DNA from: Bacteroidota bacterium
GTDB taxonomy: Bacteria > Bacteroidota > Bacteroidia > Bacteroidales > WCHB1-69
Direction of reading: 5' to 3'
NCBI GenBank assembly: GCA_017860455.1
Contig: JAGDMF010000019.1
Span: 1 to 36,075, forward strand
DNA: 36,075 nucleotides
Shown here: one piece after another, positions 8,597 through 18,364 of the stretch
Layout of the letters: every line of letters begins with the position of its first letter
Numbering within the stretch: the stretch's first letter is position 1
Position numbers and translations under genes: made by a program
The notes under the pieces: model-generated
Seen by the model: the letters and a program-made list of their open reading frames with translations, nothing else
Database searches by the model: none
What the model was told of the DNA's origin: nothing

Positions 8597-9841
8597 ATGG
8601 AAATAAAGAGAGTAGTTATTACAGGATTGGGGGCACTTACTCCTATTGGCAATAATGTTTCTTCTTATTGGGAAGCATTGTTGATGGGGGTAAGTGGCGC
8701 AACTCCAATTACAAGATTTAATACTGATCTGTTTAAAACTAAATTCGCTTGTGAAGTTAAAAACTTTGATCCTCTTGAATTTATAGATCGAAAAGAGGTT
8801 CGAAAAATGGATTTAGTGGGTCAGTATGCCATGGTTTCCGCAATGGAAGCCGTTAAAGATAGTCAAATAGACCTTAATACTATTGACAAAAATAGGGTAG
8901 GTATCGTTTTTGGAACAGGTATTGGCGGTTTTACCAGCCTTTCTGAAAGTTTTGAAACCTATCTTCAATCCGGAAAAACTCCCCGTTTAAGTCCTTTTTT
9001 TATCCCTAAAATTTTAGGAGATATGATTGTTGGGAATATTGCCCTCTATTTTGATATCAAAGGACCAAGTTATATAACCACATCAGCTTGTGCTTCTTCA
9101 GCTAATGCAATTATAGATGCTTTTCATCTTATTCAGTTAGGAAAAGTTGATATGATGCTTTCAGGTGGTTCAGAAGCAGTAATTTTGGATACACCAATTG
9201 CAGGATTTAATGCTATGAATGCTCTGTCAACCAGAAATGAAACTTACCAGACCGCTTCTTCCCCTTTCGATATTAACCGGGACGGTTTTGTAATGGGAGA
9301 GGGTGCAGCAACATTGGTTCTGGAAGAGTATAACCACGCAATAGCAAGAGGTGCCAAAATTTATGCTGAAATTGGTGGTGTTGGAATGACTACAGATACC
9401 CATCATATCACCTCTCCACACCCTGATGGAGAAGCAGCCTTCAATGCAATGAAATTAGCTCTGGATGATGCATGCCTTGATGTTACATCCATTGATCATA
9501 TCAATACTCATGGTACAGCCACTCCCGCCGGAGATATTTCCGAATGTTTAGCTATCGAAAAACTTTTTGGAGAACACACTCCAAATATTTTAGTTAATTC
9601 TACAAAATCTATGACAGGCCACCTTTTAGGTGCTGCCGGTGCTGTGGAAGCAATCGCTACAATTTTAGCACTTCAAACCGGTAAAATTCCTCCAACAATT
9701 AATGTTAATGAGTTAGATCCTGAAATTCCGACTCTCAACTTTGTTCTGAATAAAATGATAGAAAAGAATATCAATGTAGCACTTTCCAACTCTTTTGGAT
9801 TCGGAGGTCATAATTGCTCTATCCTTTTCAAAAAAATATAA
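8597..9841 (+). CDS. fabF: 3-oxoacyl-[acyl-carrier-protein] synthase II
   Basis: Condensing enzyme that extends acyl-ACP with malonyl-ACP. The 414-residue protein has the thiolase fold with the Cys-His-His triad Cys165 (TTSACASSAN), His305 (HINTHGTATPAGD) and His342, plus Lys337 (NSTKSMTGHLLGAAG). The C-terminal SNSFGFGGHN is the usual glycine-rich motif. It follows acpP in the same operon. Its 3' end is close to or overlaps the start of rnc, suggesting translational coupling. Confidence 0.97.
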   Translation: MEIKRVVITGLGALTPIGNNVSSYWEALLMGVSGATPITRFNTDLFKTKFACEVKNFDPLEFIDRKEVRKMDLVGQYAMVSAMEAVKDSQIDLNTIDKNRVGIVFGTGIGGFTSLSESFETYLQSGKTPRLSPFFIPKILGDMIVGNIALYFDIKGPSYITTSACASSANAIIDAFHLIQLGKVDMMLSGGSEAVILDTPIAGFNAMNALSTRNETYQTASSPFDINRDGFVMGEGAATLVLEEYNHAIARGAKIYAEIGGVGMTTDTHHITSPHPDGEAAFNAMKLALDDACLDVTSIDHINTHGTATPAGDISECLAIEKLFGEHTPNILVNSTKSMTGHLLGAAGAVEAIATILALQTGKIPPTINVNELDPEIPTLNFVLNKMIEKNINVALSNSFGFGGHNCSILFKKI

Positions 9842-9857
9842 TCATAAAAATACTTCT

Positions 9858-10583
9858 TTGATTCTTCTAAAGAAAAAACCGGGTAATAAAACCGAAGAAG
9901 CTGTTGCTAATTTTCTTCGGAATGTTTTGGGTATTAAACCCAGAAATATTTCCCTTTACCAGACAGCTCTCATTCATCGCTCCGCTTCTACCCATCATAA
10001 ACTTTTGGGTAATCTGAATAATGAACGATTGGAATACTTGGGAGATGCTGTTTTAAGCGCTATCGTTGCCGATTATTTATTTAAAAAATATCCCCTCCAT
10101 CCTGAAGGTCCTCTCACTGAAATGAGATCAAAAATGGTATGCCGTGAAAGATTAAATTCTATCTCTAGAAAAATTGGATTGAATAATCTGATCTCAATGG
10201 AAACCGGAAATGGAGCTAAATCTGTTGATGGAGATGCTTTTGAAGCCCTAATTGGAGCACTTTTTCTTGATAAAGGGTTTAATCAAACTAAAAAAATTGT
10301 TTTAAATAAAATCTTCCTTACTCACATGAATGTGGATGCGATTATGTTGGAAGACCATAACTTTAAAGGAAAATTGATCAACTGGGGACAAAAAAATAAT
10401 ATTACTGTTAAATTTGAAAACCAATTGATCATTGACGAAAATTCTAAAAAATTACACAAATCCATAGTTTTTGTCAACAATAAACAATCGGGGGAAGGAT
10501 TAGATTTTACTATTAAAAAAGCGGAACAAATTGCAGCTGCAGCAGCCTGGGAAACCCTTTCAGAATGGAACTATGAAGGATAA
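9858..10583 (+). CDS. rnc: Ribonuclease III
   Basis: Double-stranded-RNA endonuclease for rRNA and mRNA processing. The catalytic signature NERLEYLGDAVLSAIVADYLF and the second acidic block DAFEALIGALFLDKGF are present, followed by a C-terminal double-stranded RNA binding domain (from about NFKGKLINWGQ to AAAAAWETL). The frame has no ATG near the expected N terminus. The TTG at 9858, 16 nt after the fabF stop, is chosen because it gives a normal start just before the first helix. A TTG at 9795 inside fabF would add 21 atypical residues. The next gene's ATG overlaps the rnc stop region. Confidence 0.9.
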   Translation: MILLKKKPGNKTEEAVANFLRNVLGIKPRNISLYQTALIHRSASTHHKLLGNLNNERLEYLGDAVLSAIVADYLFKKYPLHPEGPLTEMRSKMVCRERLNSISRKIGLNNLISMETGNGAKSVDGDAFEALIGALFLDKGFNQTKKIVLNKIFLTHMNVDAIMLEDHNFKGKLINWGQKNNITVKFENQLIIDENSKKLHKSIVFVNNKQSGEGLDFTIKKAEQIAAAAAWETLSEWNYEG

Positions 10584-11331
10584 AAAAAATAGTAACCCAA
10601 ACATTCAGAATGAGGCTTTCGGTTCTCTTAAGAAATATAAATTATTTGCTCTTAAATCACCATTGGATCTGATCCCATTTACTGCTTCATTTGAAAAACT
10701 GATGCATCAACAATTCTCTTTCCTTTTCAGTTATATGGTGAATCCTGATAGATTTAATGCACAATATAATGTGATGTATTCTTTGTTTCCCAAAGATATT
10801 CATTGTTGTATCATGGAAAATAAAACCGTTATTTATAATGATGAAGAGTCATTGTCTTCTAACAAAGAAAAAAAGCTACCTTTTCAAACATTATCATTAT
10901 TTGAAGACGTTTTATATCTTTTTAATAAAAATGGATTTACAATTTATAAAACGGAAATTAAAGACTACGATTACCTCTGTCTTATTTTTACAGATAAAGA
11001 GAAAACGACAGATCATTATACCCAATTATTTATTGAACAACCTATTTTTAAAACGGTTGATCTTTCCTATTTAGTGGATAAAGATAATCCAGATATCAAT
11101 AAAACAAATTTTCAATTTCTTAAAAAAACATTTTCTGACTTTGAAATTCAAATCTCAAAATTTCACCATAATAAATTAAATCAACTATTAGGTGAAAAAA
11201 ATAGAATCCTAAATGAAAATTTTAATCTCCCTTTAAAAGTTTTTATTGAAAGTGATATTACACAAAAATTAACCCAAGATGTTAATGATGACTATATTCA
11301 AATCTTAACTCAAGAGGTTGATTCCCTTTAA
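10573..11331 (+). CDS. Unknown protein downstream of rnc (possible divergent IPExxxVDY-family member)
   Basis: A 252-residue soluble protein without signal peptide or membrane segment. The ATG at 10573 overlaps the end of rnc by 11 nt; the frame is open further upstream but that part lies within rnc. In many Bacteroidota the gene after rnc belongs to the small IPExxxVDY family. The layout here (LKSPLDLIPFTASFEKL, a block around NRFNAQYNVMYSLF, then KTEIKDYDYLCLIF) resembles that family, but the name-giving motif is not clear and the protein is longer. The relationship is inferred mainly from position. The C-terminal 90 residues are rich in Lys, Asn and Gln. Confidence 0.7.
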   Translation: MKDKKNSNPNIQNEAFGSLKKYKLFALKSPLDLIPFTASFEKLMHQQFSFLFSYMVNPDRFNAQYNVMYSLFPKDIHCCIMENKTVIYNDEESLSSNKEKKLPFQTLSLFEDVLYLFNKNGFTIYKTEIKDYDYLCLIFTDKEKTTDHYTQLFIEQPIFKTVDLSYLVDKDNPDINKTNFQFLKKTFSDFEIQISKFHHNKLNQLLGEKNRILNENFNLPLKVFIESDITQKLTQDVNDDYIQILTQEVDSL

Positions 11332-11359
11332 CAAACCCCCAATATTCCTTTTTTTGGTG

Positions 11360-11367
11360 TATCTTTG
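11360..11367 (+). promoter_or_regulatory. Promoter -7 box for the C10 protease gene
   Basis: TATCTTTG 34 nt before the ATG matches the -7 consensus. No clear -33 TTG is found at the normal distance. Confidence 0.5.
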
Positions 11368-11400
11368 CCAACTAATTTTTAAAAAACTTCATAACAATAA

Positions 11401-13464
11401 ATGAAAAAACTATTTTATTTTTTATTTCTGGTTTTTATACCTGCATTTTCTATTGCCAATACCATCCCAATTCATATTTTAAAACAGTATGCTCATACAG
11501 CAGCTGAACAAAGAGGTTTCAAAACACAAAATCTTGACATTAAAGGGGAATACTATTATCTGGATGGATCCGATACAATATTGGCGATCTTTACTTTTTC
11601 CAATTCTGGATACGTGGTTATGAGTGCTGATAATTACGCTACTCCGGTTTTGGCTTATTCAACAACAAGTGATTTGGATTTTAATCATTTATCCCCTGCT
11701 TTTATTTATTGGATGAATATATACAAAACTCAAATTGAAGATGCCAGACGATTACATGTATTACCGAACGAAATGATCAACAATCAATGGAATCAATTAC
11801 AAGGTAATAATTCCAAAAACACAACGACGGTAGTTGTTGAACCTCTTATCAAATCAATGTGGGATCAAGGGAAGTATTATAATCAATTTTCACCTGTTGA
11901 TGATGCATCACCATCAGGATATGATAATAGAGTCCCTGTTGGATGTGTTGCTGTTGCTATGTCTTCCATTTTGTATTATTATCGTTATCCTGCTACCGGA
12001 CAAGGATTCAATACCAACTATACAGAATATGGATCATTTTCAGTCAATTTTTCACAACAACATTATGATTATGATGCCATGCAGGATCAATTGAATCATT
12101 ATAATAGTGAAGTTGCTAAATTGATTTTTCATTGCGCTACTTCTGTTGATATGGATTATGGAGTGGATGGATCAGGTGCTCAGAGCTTTGATGTTCCATC
12201 AGCATTGATTGGAAATTTTAAATATGCTTCAACGGCTAGTTTAAAAAACAGAAATTCAAGCAATGCAACAACTTGGTTGAATCAAATCAAAAATCAACTG
12301 AATAATAAAAAACCGATCTATTATTCAGGATACTCTTCTGAAGGGGGACATGCGTTTGTTTGTGACGGCTATGACAGCGATGATTTGTGCCATTTTAATT
12401 TTGGATGGGGAGGAAGTGGAAATGGGTTTTTTACTTTAGGTTCTGCTACAAATAGTGTTGGGGGATACTATAATGATCAAAGTATAATTATTGATATTGT
12501 TCCTGCAACATTTCCAACTATTTCCAATAATTCTGTTTTAATTACTTCAAAATCAGGAACTGTTGAAGATGGAAGTAGCATTAATAACTATGCAGATAAT
12601 TCAAATATTACTTACATTATTGCACCACCAAATGCTTCACAGTTTTCTGTAAATATTCAATCTTTACAATCAGAATCAGGTAATGACACCCTCACATTCT
12701 GGAAAGGGGATCCCTCCAATGGAATGTGGGTTGCTTCCTATTCAGGAACTTTATCCAATATAAATCTAACTATTTCAACGGATTCTCTTTACATCACTTT
12801 TAAATCAAATAGCTCCATTAATGATCAAGGTTGGAGATTGTCTTATAATGCAACAACTTCAATTACAGGGTGTTCTCAGGTGCAGGTTTTTACAATTCCT
12901 ACAGCAACTATTACCGATGGATCTCCCGTTGGAGATTTGTATCCGGCAGAAGCAGAGTGCTCCTTTTTAATCAGACCAACCGGAGCTCAAAATATTACAC
13001 TACTTTTTAATCGATTCGATTTAAGTCCTGAAGATTATATTGATATTTATGATATTACTACAACCAATAGAAAACATTTAGATTGCTTTTCCGGATCTAC
13101 TATTCCACCAACAAAAACTTACAATTTAAGAAAAATCCAGGTTATTTTTAAGTCCGATAACAAATCGGAAAGAGATGGTTTTGAAATGGTTTATACAATC
13201 AATACTAATATTGACAATGCTGATCAAAATAGATTTATTTTATATCCAAATCCATCACAAGATCAATGTACCTTAACATTACAAGAAAATCCGGTAAGTT
13301 CATCTTCCATTTTTATTTATGATACTTTCGGAAGAGAAATCAATACATTTGCAATAGAATCACAAACTATTACTTTAGATGTATCACAATATCCTTCAGG
13401 TCTCTATTTTGTAAAAATAGTAACTCCTTCATTTACTCAAACAAAAAAACTGGTTAAAAATTAA
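11401..13464 (+). CDS. Secreted C10-family (streptopain-like) cysteine protease with T9SS sorting domain
   Basis: A 687-residue predicted extracellular cysteine protease. After a signal peptide (about 1-19) comes a Spi/propeptide-like region with YVVMSADNYATPVLAYS, then the catalytic domain with Cys182 (VPVGCVAVAMSSILYYY), His317 (GGHAFVCDGYD) and Trp336 (FNFGWGGSGNGFF). Two CUB-like beta domains follow (about 375-485 and 490-600, the second with YIDIYD). The last 75 residues (LYPNPSQDQ to KKLVKN) are a type A T9SS sorting domain. C10 proteases such as streptopain and Porphyromonas PrtT are made as zymogens, which the long pro-region fits. It is monocistronic or the first gene of a unit with the permease 23 nt downstream. 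Confidence 0.92.
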   Translation: MKKLFYFLFLVFIPAFSIANTIPIHILKQYAHTAAEQRGFKTQNLDIKGEYYYLDGSDTILAIFTFSNSGYVVMSADNYATPVLAYSTTSDLDFNHLSPAFIYWMNIYKTQIEDARRLHVLPNEMINNQWNQLQGNNSKNTTTVVVEPLIKSMWDQGKYYNQFSPVDDASPSGYDNRVPVGCVAVAMSSILYYYRYPATGQGFNTNYTEYGSFSVNFSQQHYDYDAMQDQLNHYNSEVAKLIFHCATSVDMDYGVDGSGAQSFDVPSALIGNFKYASTASLKNRNSSNATTWLNQIKNQLNNKKPIYYSGYSSEGGHAFVCDGYDSDDLCHFNFGWGGSGNGFFTLGSATNSVGGYYNDQSIIIDIVPATFPTISNNSVLITSKSGTVEDGSSINNYADNSNITYIIAPPNASQFSVNIQSLQSESGNDTLTFWKGDPSNGMWVASYSGTLSNINLTISTDSLYITFKSNSSINDQGWRLSYNATTSITGCSQVQVFTIPTATITDGSPVGDLYPAEAECSFLIRPTGAQNITLLFNRFDLSPEDYIDIYDITTTNRKHLDCFSGSTIPPTKTYNLRKIQVIFKSDNKSERDGFEMVYTINTNIDNADQNRFILYPNPSQDQCTLTLQENPVSSSSIFIYDTFGREINTFAIESQTITLDVSQYPSGLYFVKIVTPSFTQTKKLVKN

Positions 13465-13487
13465 TTCATAAAGAATATTTTTTACTT

Positions 13488-14705
13488 ATGAACCTCTATT
13501 CATTATCTTCCCAATTACTGAAAACGAGAAATCATAAGTACTCTCGTCCTGTGATACACATCACTATTGCAGGAGTTGCTTTAGGTATGATCATTATGCT
13601 GATGGCTCTGATCATTACCGGTGGCTATAAAAAGGAGATCAGAGAAAAAATTGTCGGTATGGGTTCCCATATTAGAATCTCTAATTATGATCAAAATTAC
13701 TCGTTTGACCCAATTCCATTCAATCGAAATCAATTTTTTATTAAAGATCTAAAAGCGAATCCTCATATTAAAAATATTCAATTTTATTCGACAAAAGTTG
13801 GCCTTATTAAAACTTCCGATCAAGTGGAAGGGATCGTTTTAAAAGGAATAGACTCCACTTTTGCATGGAAACAATTTCAGAAATGTTTACTTGAAGGGGA
13901 TCCCATCTTATATAATACACCGGAATTAAGTAAACAGATTTTTATCTCCAAAAAGTTAGCAGTTAAGTTGAAATTAAAATTGGGAGATAAAGTATCAACA
14001 TACTTTGTTCAGGATCCTCCTAAACAAAGAAGTTTCACTGTAGCCGGAATCTATAATACCGGAATACCGGATTATGATGAAAAATTTGTACTGGCTGATT
14101 TAAGACATGTTCAAAAATTAAATGGCTGGGATTCAACCCAAGTGGGAGGTATTGAATTGTTAATTGACGATTATTCGGAGATGGATCATCTCGGGGAATC
14201 GATCAATCAATCAATTGGGTATCATCTTAAAGCAGAAACAATTAAACAATTGTATCCCAATATTTTTGAGTGGTTGATCCTTTTTGACACCAATGTAATT
14301 GTACTCCTTTGTATAACCATGTTCGTTTGTGTTATTACGATGATCTCCTCTTTTTTTATAATTGTACTGGAGCAAACCAAAACAATAGGAATTCTCAAAA
14401 CTATCGGTATGGAAACGCGAACCATTTTCAAACTTTTTATGTTTATGGCATTAAGATTGATCGTGAAAGGACTTATTTGGGGCAATGGCATTGCAATCAC
14501 TTTAAGCTTGATTCAAAATCAGTTTCAAGTATTGAAATTAGATCCGGATACCTATTATGTGTCAGCAATTCCTGTAGAATTAAATCTTATCTATTTTATT
14601 TTGGTTAATCTGGGGGTGGTTTTTGTTTGTTTGGCTTCTTTAGCTTTACCTGCACTTTTTGTTTCTAAAAAAATTGCTCCGGTTCATGCCATTCGGTTTG
14701 ATTAA
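13488..14705 (+). CDS. ABC transporter permease, LolC/LolE (FtsX) family
   Basis: A 405-residue inner-membrane protein with one N-terminal membrane helix (about 25-46), a large periplasmic domain (about 50-260, MacB-PCD type) and three C-terminal helices (about 268-293, 315-340, 365-392), the topology of lipoprotein-releasing permeases. The N-terminal segment RPVIHITIAGVALGMIIMLMAL is typical of LolE-like proteins in Bacteroidota. These work with a LolD ATPase, not found next to the gene here, so the partner must be encoded elsewhere. The permease likely extracts lipoproteins from the inner membrane, though other FtsX-type roles cannot be excluded. It lies 12 nt before polA. Confidence 0.87.
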   Translation: MNLYSLSSQLLKTRNHKYSRPVIHITIAGVALGMIIMLMALIITGGYKKEIREKIVGMGSHIRISNYDQNYSFDPIPFNRNQFFIKDLKANPHIKNIQFYSTKVGLIKTSDQVEGIVLKGIDSTFAWKQFQKCLLEGDPILYNTPELSKQIFISKKLAVKLKLKLGDKVSTYFVQDPPKQRSFTVAGIYNTGIPDYDEKFVLADLRHVQKLNGWDSTQVGGIELLIDDYSEMDHLGESINQSIGYHLKAETIKQLYPNIFEWLILFDTNVIVLLCITMFVCVITMISSFFIIVLEQTKTIGILKTIGMETRTIFKLFMFMALRLIVKGLIWGNGIAITLSLIQNQFQVLKLDPDTYYVSAIPVELNLIYFILVNLGVVFVCLASLALPALFVSKKIAPVHAIRFD

Positions 14706-14717
14706 AAAATTACGACT

Positions 14718-17414
14718 ATGAAAAAACTGTTTTTACTTGATGCTATGGCTCTCATTTACAGAGCATATTATGCCATGGCTCGTTCACCCAGAATCACTTC
14801 AAAAGGATTAAATACTTCCGCTATTTTCGGATTTACGAACACACTGTACGATGTAATCAAAAATGAGAGACCAACTCATTTGGGAATCTCCTTTGATACC
14901 GGAGCTCCAACTCTGAGACATGCTGAATTTGAAGCTTATAAGGCTCATCGTGAATCTACACCGGAGGATATTATTCAAGCCATTCCTTATATCTATGAAA
15001 TCCTCAATGCGTTCAACATTCCAATTATTACCAAAGATGGATATGAAGCAGATGATGTTATCGGCACACTAGCCAAAAAAGCCGAACAAGAAGGATTCCA
15101 GGTGTATATGATGACTTCTGATAAAGATTATGGACAATTGGTTTCCGAAAATATTTTCATCTATAAACCGGGTAAATTTGGACAACCTGCAGAAGTAGTG
15201 GGAGTTAAAGAGGTTTGTGAAAAATATAGTATTGCTGAACCGGAAGAATTGATAGATATTTTAGGATTATGGGGAGATGCTTCTGATAATATTCCCGGAG
15301 TTCCCAATATTGGAGAAGTAAAAGCAAAAAAGTTGATCGGTCAATTTCATACCATCGAAAACCTTTATAAAAATATTGATCAGGTTGATAATCAAAAAAT
15401 GAAAGAAACCCTGATTCAGTTTCAGGATCAGGCTATGCTTTCCAAATCATTAGCAACCATTATTCTCGATGTTCCTGTTGAATACAATTTTGAGGATATG
15501 AAACTGGAACAACCCAATCCTGAAAAACTAACAAAGATTTTTAATGAATTGGAATTCAGATCTTTAACTCAAAGAATTTTAACAAATAATTCGATTCAAT
15601 CTGCTCCAAAACCTACTATTCCTGACCTTTTTTCTTCAGTTGAAGATCAGGAACAGGAAACCACTTCATCAACTTTTTCAACTTTTGCCGATCTTACACA
15701 CGATTTTAGAGAAGTTAAAACTCCTGAAGATTTAAATCAGAAATTGTGGAATGCTAAAACACTTGCTTTTGATTGGATCATGGTGAATGAAAAAATTGCC
15801 GGATTTACTTTTGCTGAAAATAAAGATACAATCTATTATCATATCTTAGAAAGTGTTGAGAAAAATTATTTGACCTTTTTAAAACTCATATTTGATTCGC
15901 ATCGTGAAATTGTTTCCTATCAGGTAAAATCAACATTCAAATATTTAAAAATGTTGAACAGGTTCTATTCTACCCGTTTTTTTGATATTCAAATAGCTCA
16001 TTACCTTCTCCAACCTGAAAATTCCCACCAATTGGAGAGAATGTCAGAAAACTACCTGGATTATGCCCTTTTACCTCAGGAAGCTGAAACCACATTTGAG
16101 AATATCATTAGAACTTCCTGCGAAAAAATGGAGATCTATTTCCCATTGTATCAGATTTTTAAAAAGAAATTAATGGATAATAATATGCTTACCCTTCTTG
16201 AAAATCTGGAGATGCCTCTCGCTGAAGTTCTTGCCGATATGGAACTTACAGGAATTAAACTGGATAAAGAGGTGCTCTCAGAAAGTTCTGAAATGATCAC
16301 CCAAGAACTCAAAGATATTGAAAATCAGATCTATCAATTGGCTAATACTACTTTTAATATTGGTTCACCCAAGCAATTAGGAGAGATCCTTTTTGAAAAA
16401 ATAAAAATCATTGATAATGCTAAATTAACGAAAACGAAACAGTACCAAACCGGGGAGGAAGTGCTTCAAAAACTAGTGAATAAACATCCAATTATCTCTC
16501 TGATTCTTGAATGGCGTTCACTTTCCAAACTCAAATCTACCTATATCGATGCTCTACCACAACTTATCAATCCAAAAACCGGGAAAATACACTCCACTTT
16601 TCAACAAACGGTTGCGGCTACAGGACGATTAAGCTCAGTGAATCCAAATCTTCAAAATATTCCAATCCGCACAGAAAGAGGCAAAGAGATTCGAAAAGCA
16701 TTTATTCCTTCCTCACCGAATCACACACTAGTTTCTGCTGACTATTCACAAATTGAACTCAGGGTGGTTGCTTCTGCTGCGGAAGATCAAAATATGATCA
16801 ATGCCTTTTTGAATCATGAAGATATTCACACCGCTACAGCATCACAAGTTTACCATATCCCGGCATCTGAAGTTACCTCTCAGCAAAGAAGGTATGCCAA
16901 AACAGTGAATTTCGGTATCCTTTACGGAATATCAGCTTTCGGTTTATCTGAAAGATTACATATTCCCCAAGGGGAAGCGAGAAACCTTATTGTGGATTAT
17001 AATCACTCTTTTCCGGCTATTGAATCTTATATGAATGAAGTTATGGAGTTTGCCCGGAAAAACGGCTATGTGGAAACGCTGATGGGACGAAGACGCTATA
17101 TCCGGGATATCAGATCATCGAATGGCCTTCTGAGAAAAGCAGCTGAAAGAAATGCGATCAATGCCCCCATTCAGGGTACTGCTGCCGATATTATTAAAGT
17201 AGCCATGATTAATATTTTTCAGGAATTGAATGCATTACAATTAAAAACCAAAATGATTCTTCAGGTACACGATGAGTTGATTTTTGATGTTCCCAATGAG
17301 GAAATTGAGGTTGTCATGGAATTGGTTCCCCGATTGATGAATCAGGCAATGTCATTAAAAGTACCCCTTGAAGTGGAGATCAATAGTGGCTCCAGTTGGT
17401 TTGATGCTCATTAA
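14718..17414 (+). CDS. polA: DNA polymerase I with degenerate 3'-5' exonuclease domain
   Basis: Repair and Okazaki-fragment polymerase of 898 residues. The 5'-3' exonuclease/flap domain (about 1-290) is intact, with FLLDAMALIYRAYYAM, YEADDVIG and a GDASDNIPGVPNIGEVKAKKL helix-hairpin-helix. The polymerase domain (about 500-898) has motif A SADYSQIELR, motif B RRYAKTVNFGILYGIS and motif C LQVHDELIFD. In between, the proofreading domain has lost its metal ligands: where DxE is expected it reads D352-W-I, and the Exo II region (VSYQVKSTFKYLKML) lacks the usual Asn and Asp. Proofreading is therefore probably absent, as in several bacterial Pol I enzymes. miaA follows 2 nt later. Confidence 0.96.
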   Translation: MKKLFLLDAMALIYRAYYAMARSPRITSKGLNTSAIFGFTNTLYDVIKNERPTHLGISFDTGAPTLRHAEFEAYKAHRESTPEDIIQAIPYIYEILNAFNIPIITKDGYEADDVIGTLAKKAEQEGFQVYMMTSDKDYGQLVSENIFIYKPGKFGQPAEVVGVKEVCEKYSIAEPEELIDILGLWGDASDNIPGVPNIGEVKAKKLIGQFHTIENLYKNIDQVDNQKMKETLIQFQDQAMLSKSLATIILDVPVEYNFEDMKLEQPNPEKLTKIFNELEFRSLTQRILTNNSIQSAPKPTIPDLFSSVEDQEQETTSSTFSTFADLTHDFREVKTPEDLNQKLWNAKTLAFDWIMVNEKIAGFTFAENKDTIYYHILESVEKNYLTFLKLIFDSHREIVSYQVKSTFKYLKMLNRFYSTRFFDIQIAHYLLQPENSHQLERMSENYLDYALLPQEAETTFENIIRTSCEKMEIYFPLYQIFKKKLMDNNMLTLLENLEMPLAEVLADMELTGIKLDKEVLSESSEMITQELKDIENQIYQLANTTFNIGSPKQLGEILFEKIKIIDNAKLTKTKQYQTGEEVLQKLVNKHPIISLILEWRSLSKLKSTYIDALPQLINPKTGKIHSTFQQTVAATGRLSSVNPNLQNIPIRTERGKEIRKAFIPSSPNHTLVSADYSQIELRVVASAAEDQNMINAFLNHEDIHTATASQVYHIPASEVTSQQRRYAKTVNFGILYGISAFGLSERLHIPQGEARNLIVDYNHSFPAIESYMNEVMEFARKNGYVETLMGRRRYIRDIRSSNGLLRKAAERNAINAPIQGTAADIIKVAMINIFQELNALQLKTKMILQVHDELIFDVPNEEIEVVMELVPRLMNQAMSLKVPLEVEINSGSSWFDAH

Positions 17415-17416
17415 AC

Positions 17417-18340
17417 ATGCTGAAACCTATCATCACCATATTGGGTCCTACAGCTACCGGAAAAACACGTATAGCTGCACTTCTGGCAAAAGAGTCAGAT
17501 GGTGAAATCGTTAGTGCCGATTCTCGTCAGGTTTACAAAGGTATGGATATTGGAACCGGCAAGGATTTGTCCGAATATCAAATTGATGGTTATCATATCC
17601 CATTTCATTTGATCGATATTGTGGAGCCGGGAATAGAGTATAATGTTTTTAGATACCAACAGCTTGCTTATCAGGCGATTCAGCATATTCAACAAAAAGG
17701 AAAATCAGTGATTTTGTGTGGTGGAAGTGGAATGTACATTGATGCCCTTCTGAAAGGTTACAAACTGTTCCCGGTTCCTGAAAATCTGCTATTGAGATCA
17801 ACATTCGAAACATACTCAGATGAAAATTTGTCTGAGCAATTAGCACAATATAAATCACTCCATAACCATACTGATACCGAAACCAGAGTGCGTCTGATTC
17901 GTGCGCTTGAAATTGAATATTATTATAGTGAACATCCAGAAATTCAAGAGATTGCACAACCTATCCCTTCGATTATTTTTGGACTGAATGGGGATCGGGA
18001 TTTGATTCGATCAAAAATTACCAAAAGATTACACGAGCGACTTGAAACGGGAATGATTGATGAGGTAAAGTCTTTAATTGATCGGGGTGTGGATATTAAT
18101 CAGTTAATCCGTTATGGTCTGGAATATAAATATGTAACCCAATATATTCTGGGTGAACTCGACTTTAATACGATGTTCAATCGTTTAAATATTGCCATTC
18201 ATCAATTTTCAAAACGGCAAATGACCTGGTTCAGAAAAATGGAACGGGAGGGTTTTTTGATTCATTGGATCGATATCTCATTTACCGAAGAACAAAAAAT
18301 GGATCGAATTCACCAAATAATTGTCGAAAAAAAGGTGTAA
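17417..18340 (+). CDS. miaA: tRNA dimethylallyltransferase
   Basis: Transfers the dimethylallyl group to A37 of tRNAs that read codons starting with U. The P-loop is GPTATGKT (residues 10-17), and the substrate signature IVSADSRQVYKGMDIGTGKDL follows. That last part is slightly different from the common IGTAKP form but is seen in MiaA-like proteins. The C-terminal FSKRQMTWFRK block, the tRNA-binding signature, is present. At 307 residues the length is normal. It appears to be co-transcribed with polA. A second miaA copy elsewhere in the genome cannot be excluded. Confidence 0.93.
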   Translation: MLKPIITILGPTATGKTRIAALLAKESDGEIVSADSRQVYKGMDIGTGKDLSEYQIDGYHIPFHLIDIVEPGIEYNVFRYQQLAYQAIQHIQQKGKSVILCGGSGMYIDALLKGYKLFPVPENLLLRSTFETYSDENLSEQLAQYKSLHNHTDTETRVRLIRALEIEYYYSEHPEIQEIAQPIPSIIFGLNGDRDLIRSKITKRLHERLETGMIDEVKSLIDRGVDINQLIRYGLEYKYVTQYILGELDFNTMFNRLNIAIHQFSKRQMTWFRKMEREGFLIHWIDISFTEEQKMDRIHQIIVEKKV

Positions 18341-18345
18341 ATTTG
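18338..18345 (+). promoter_or_regulatory. Possible folD promoter -7 box
   Basis: TAAATTTG overlaps the miaA stop codon, 20 nt before the folD ATG. The nearest upstream TTG (18321-18323) is too close for a good -33, so this is tentative. Confidence 0.35.
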
Positions 18346-18364
18346 CAAATCAATTCAAAAAAGT

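Noticed and set aside
9795-9857. Longer N terminus for ribonuclease III starting with TTG inside fabF
   Set aside because: It adds residues not expected for RNase III and overlaps fabF by 47 nt. The TTG at 9858 gives a normal N terminus.
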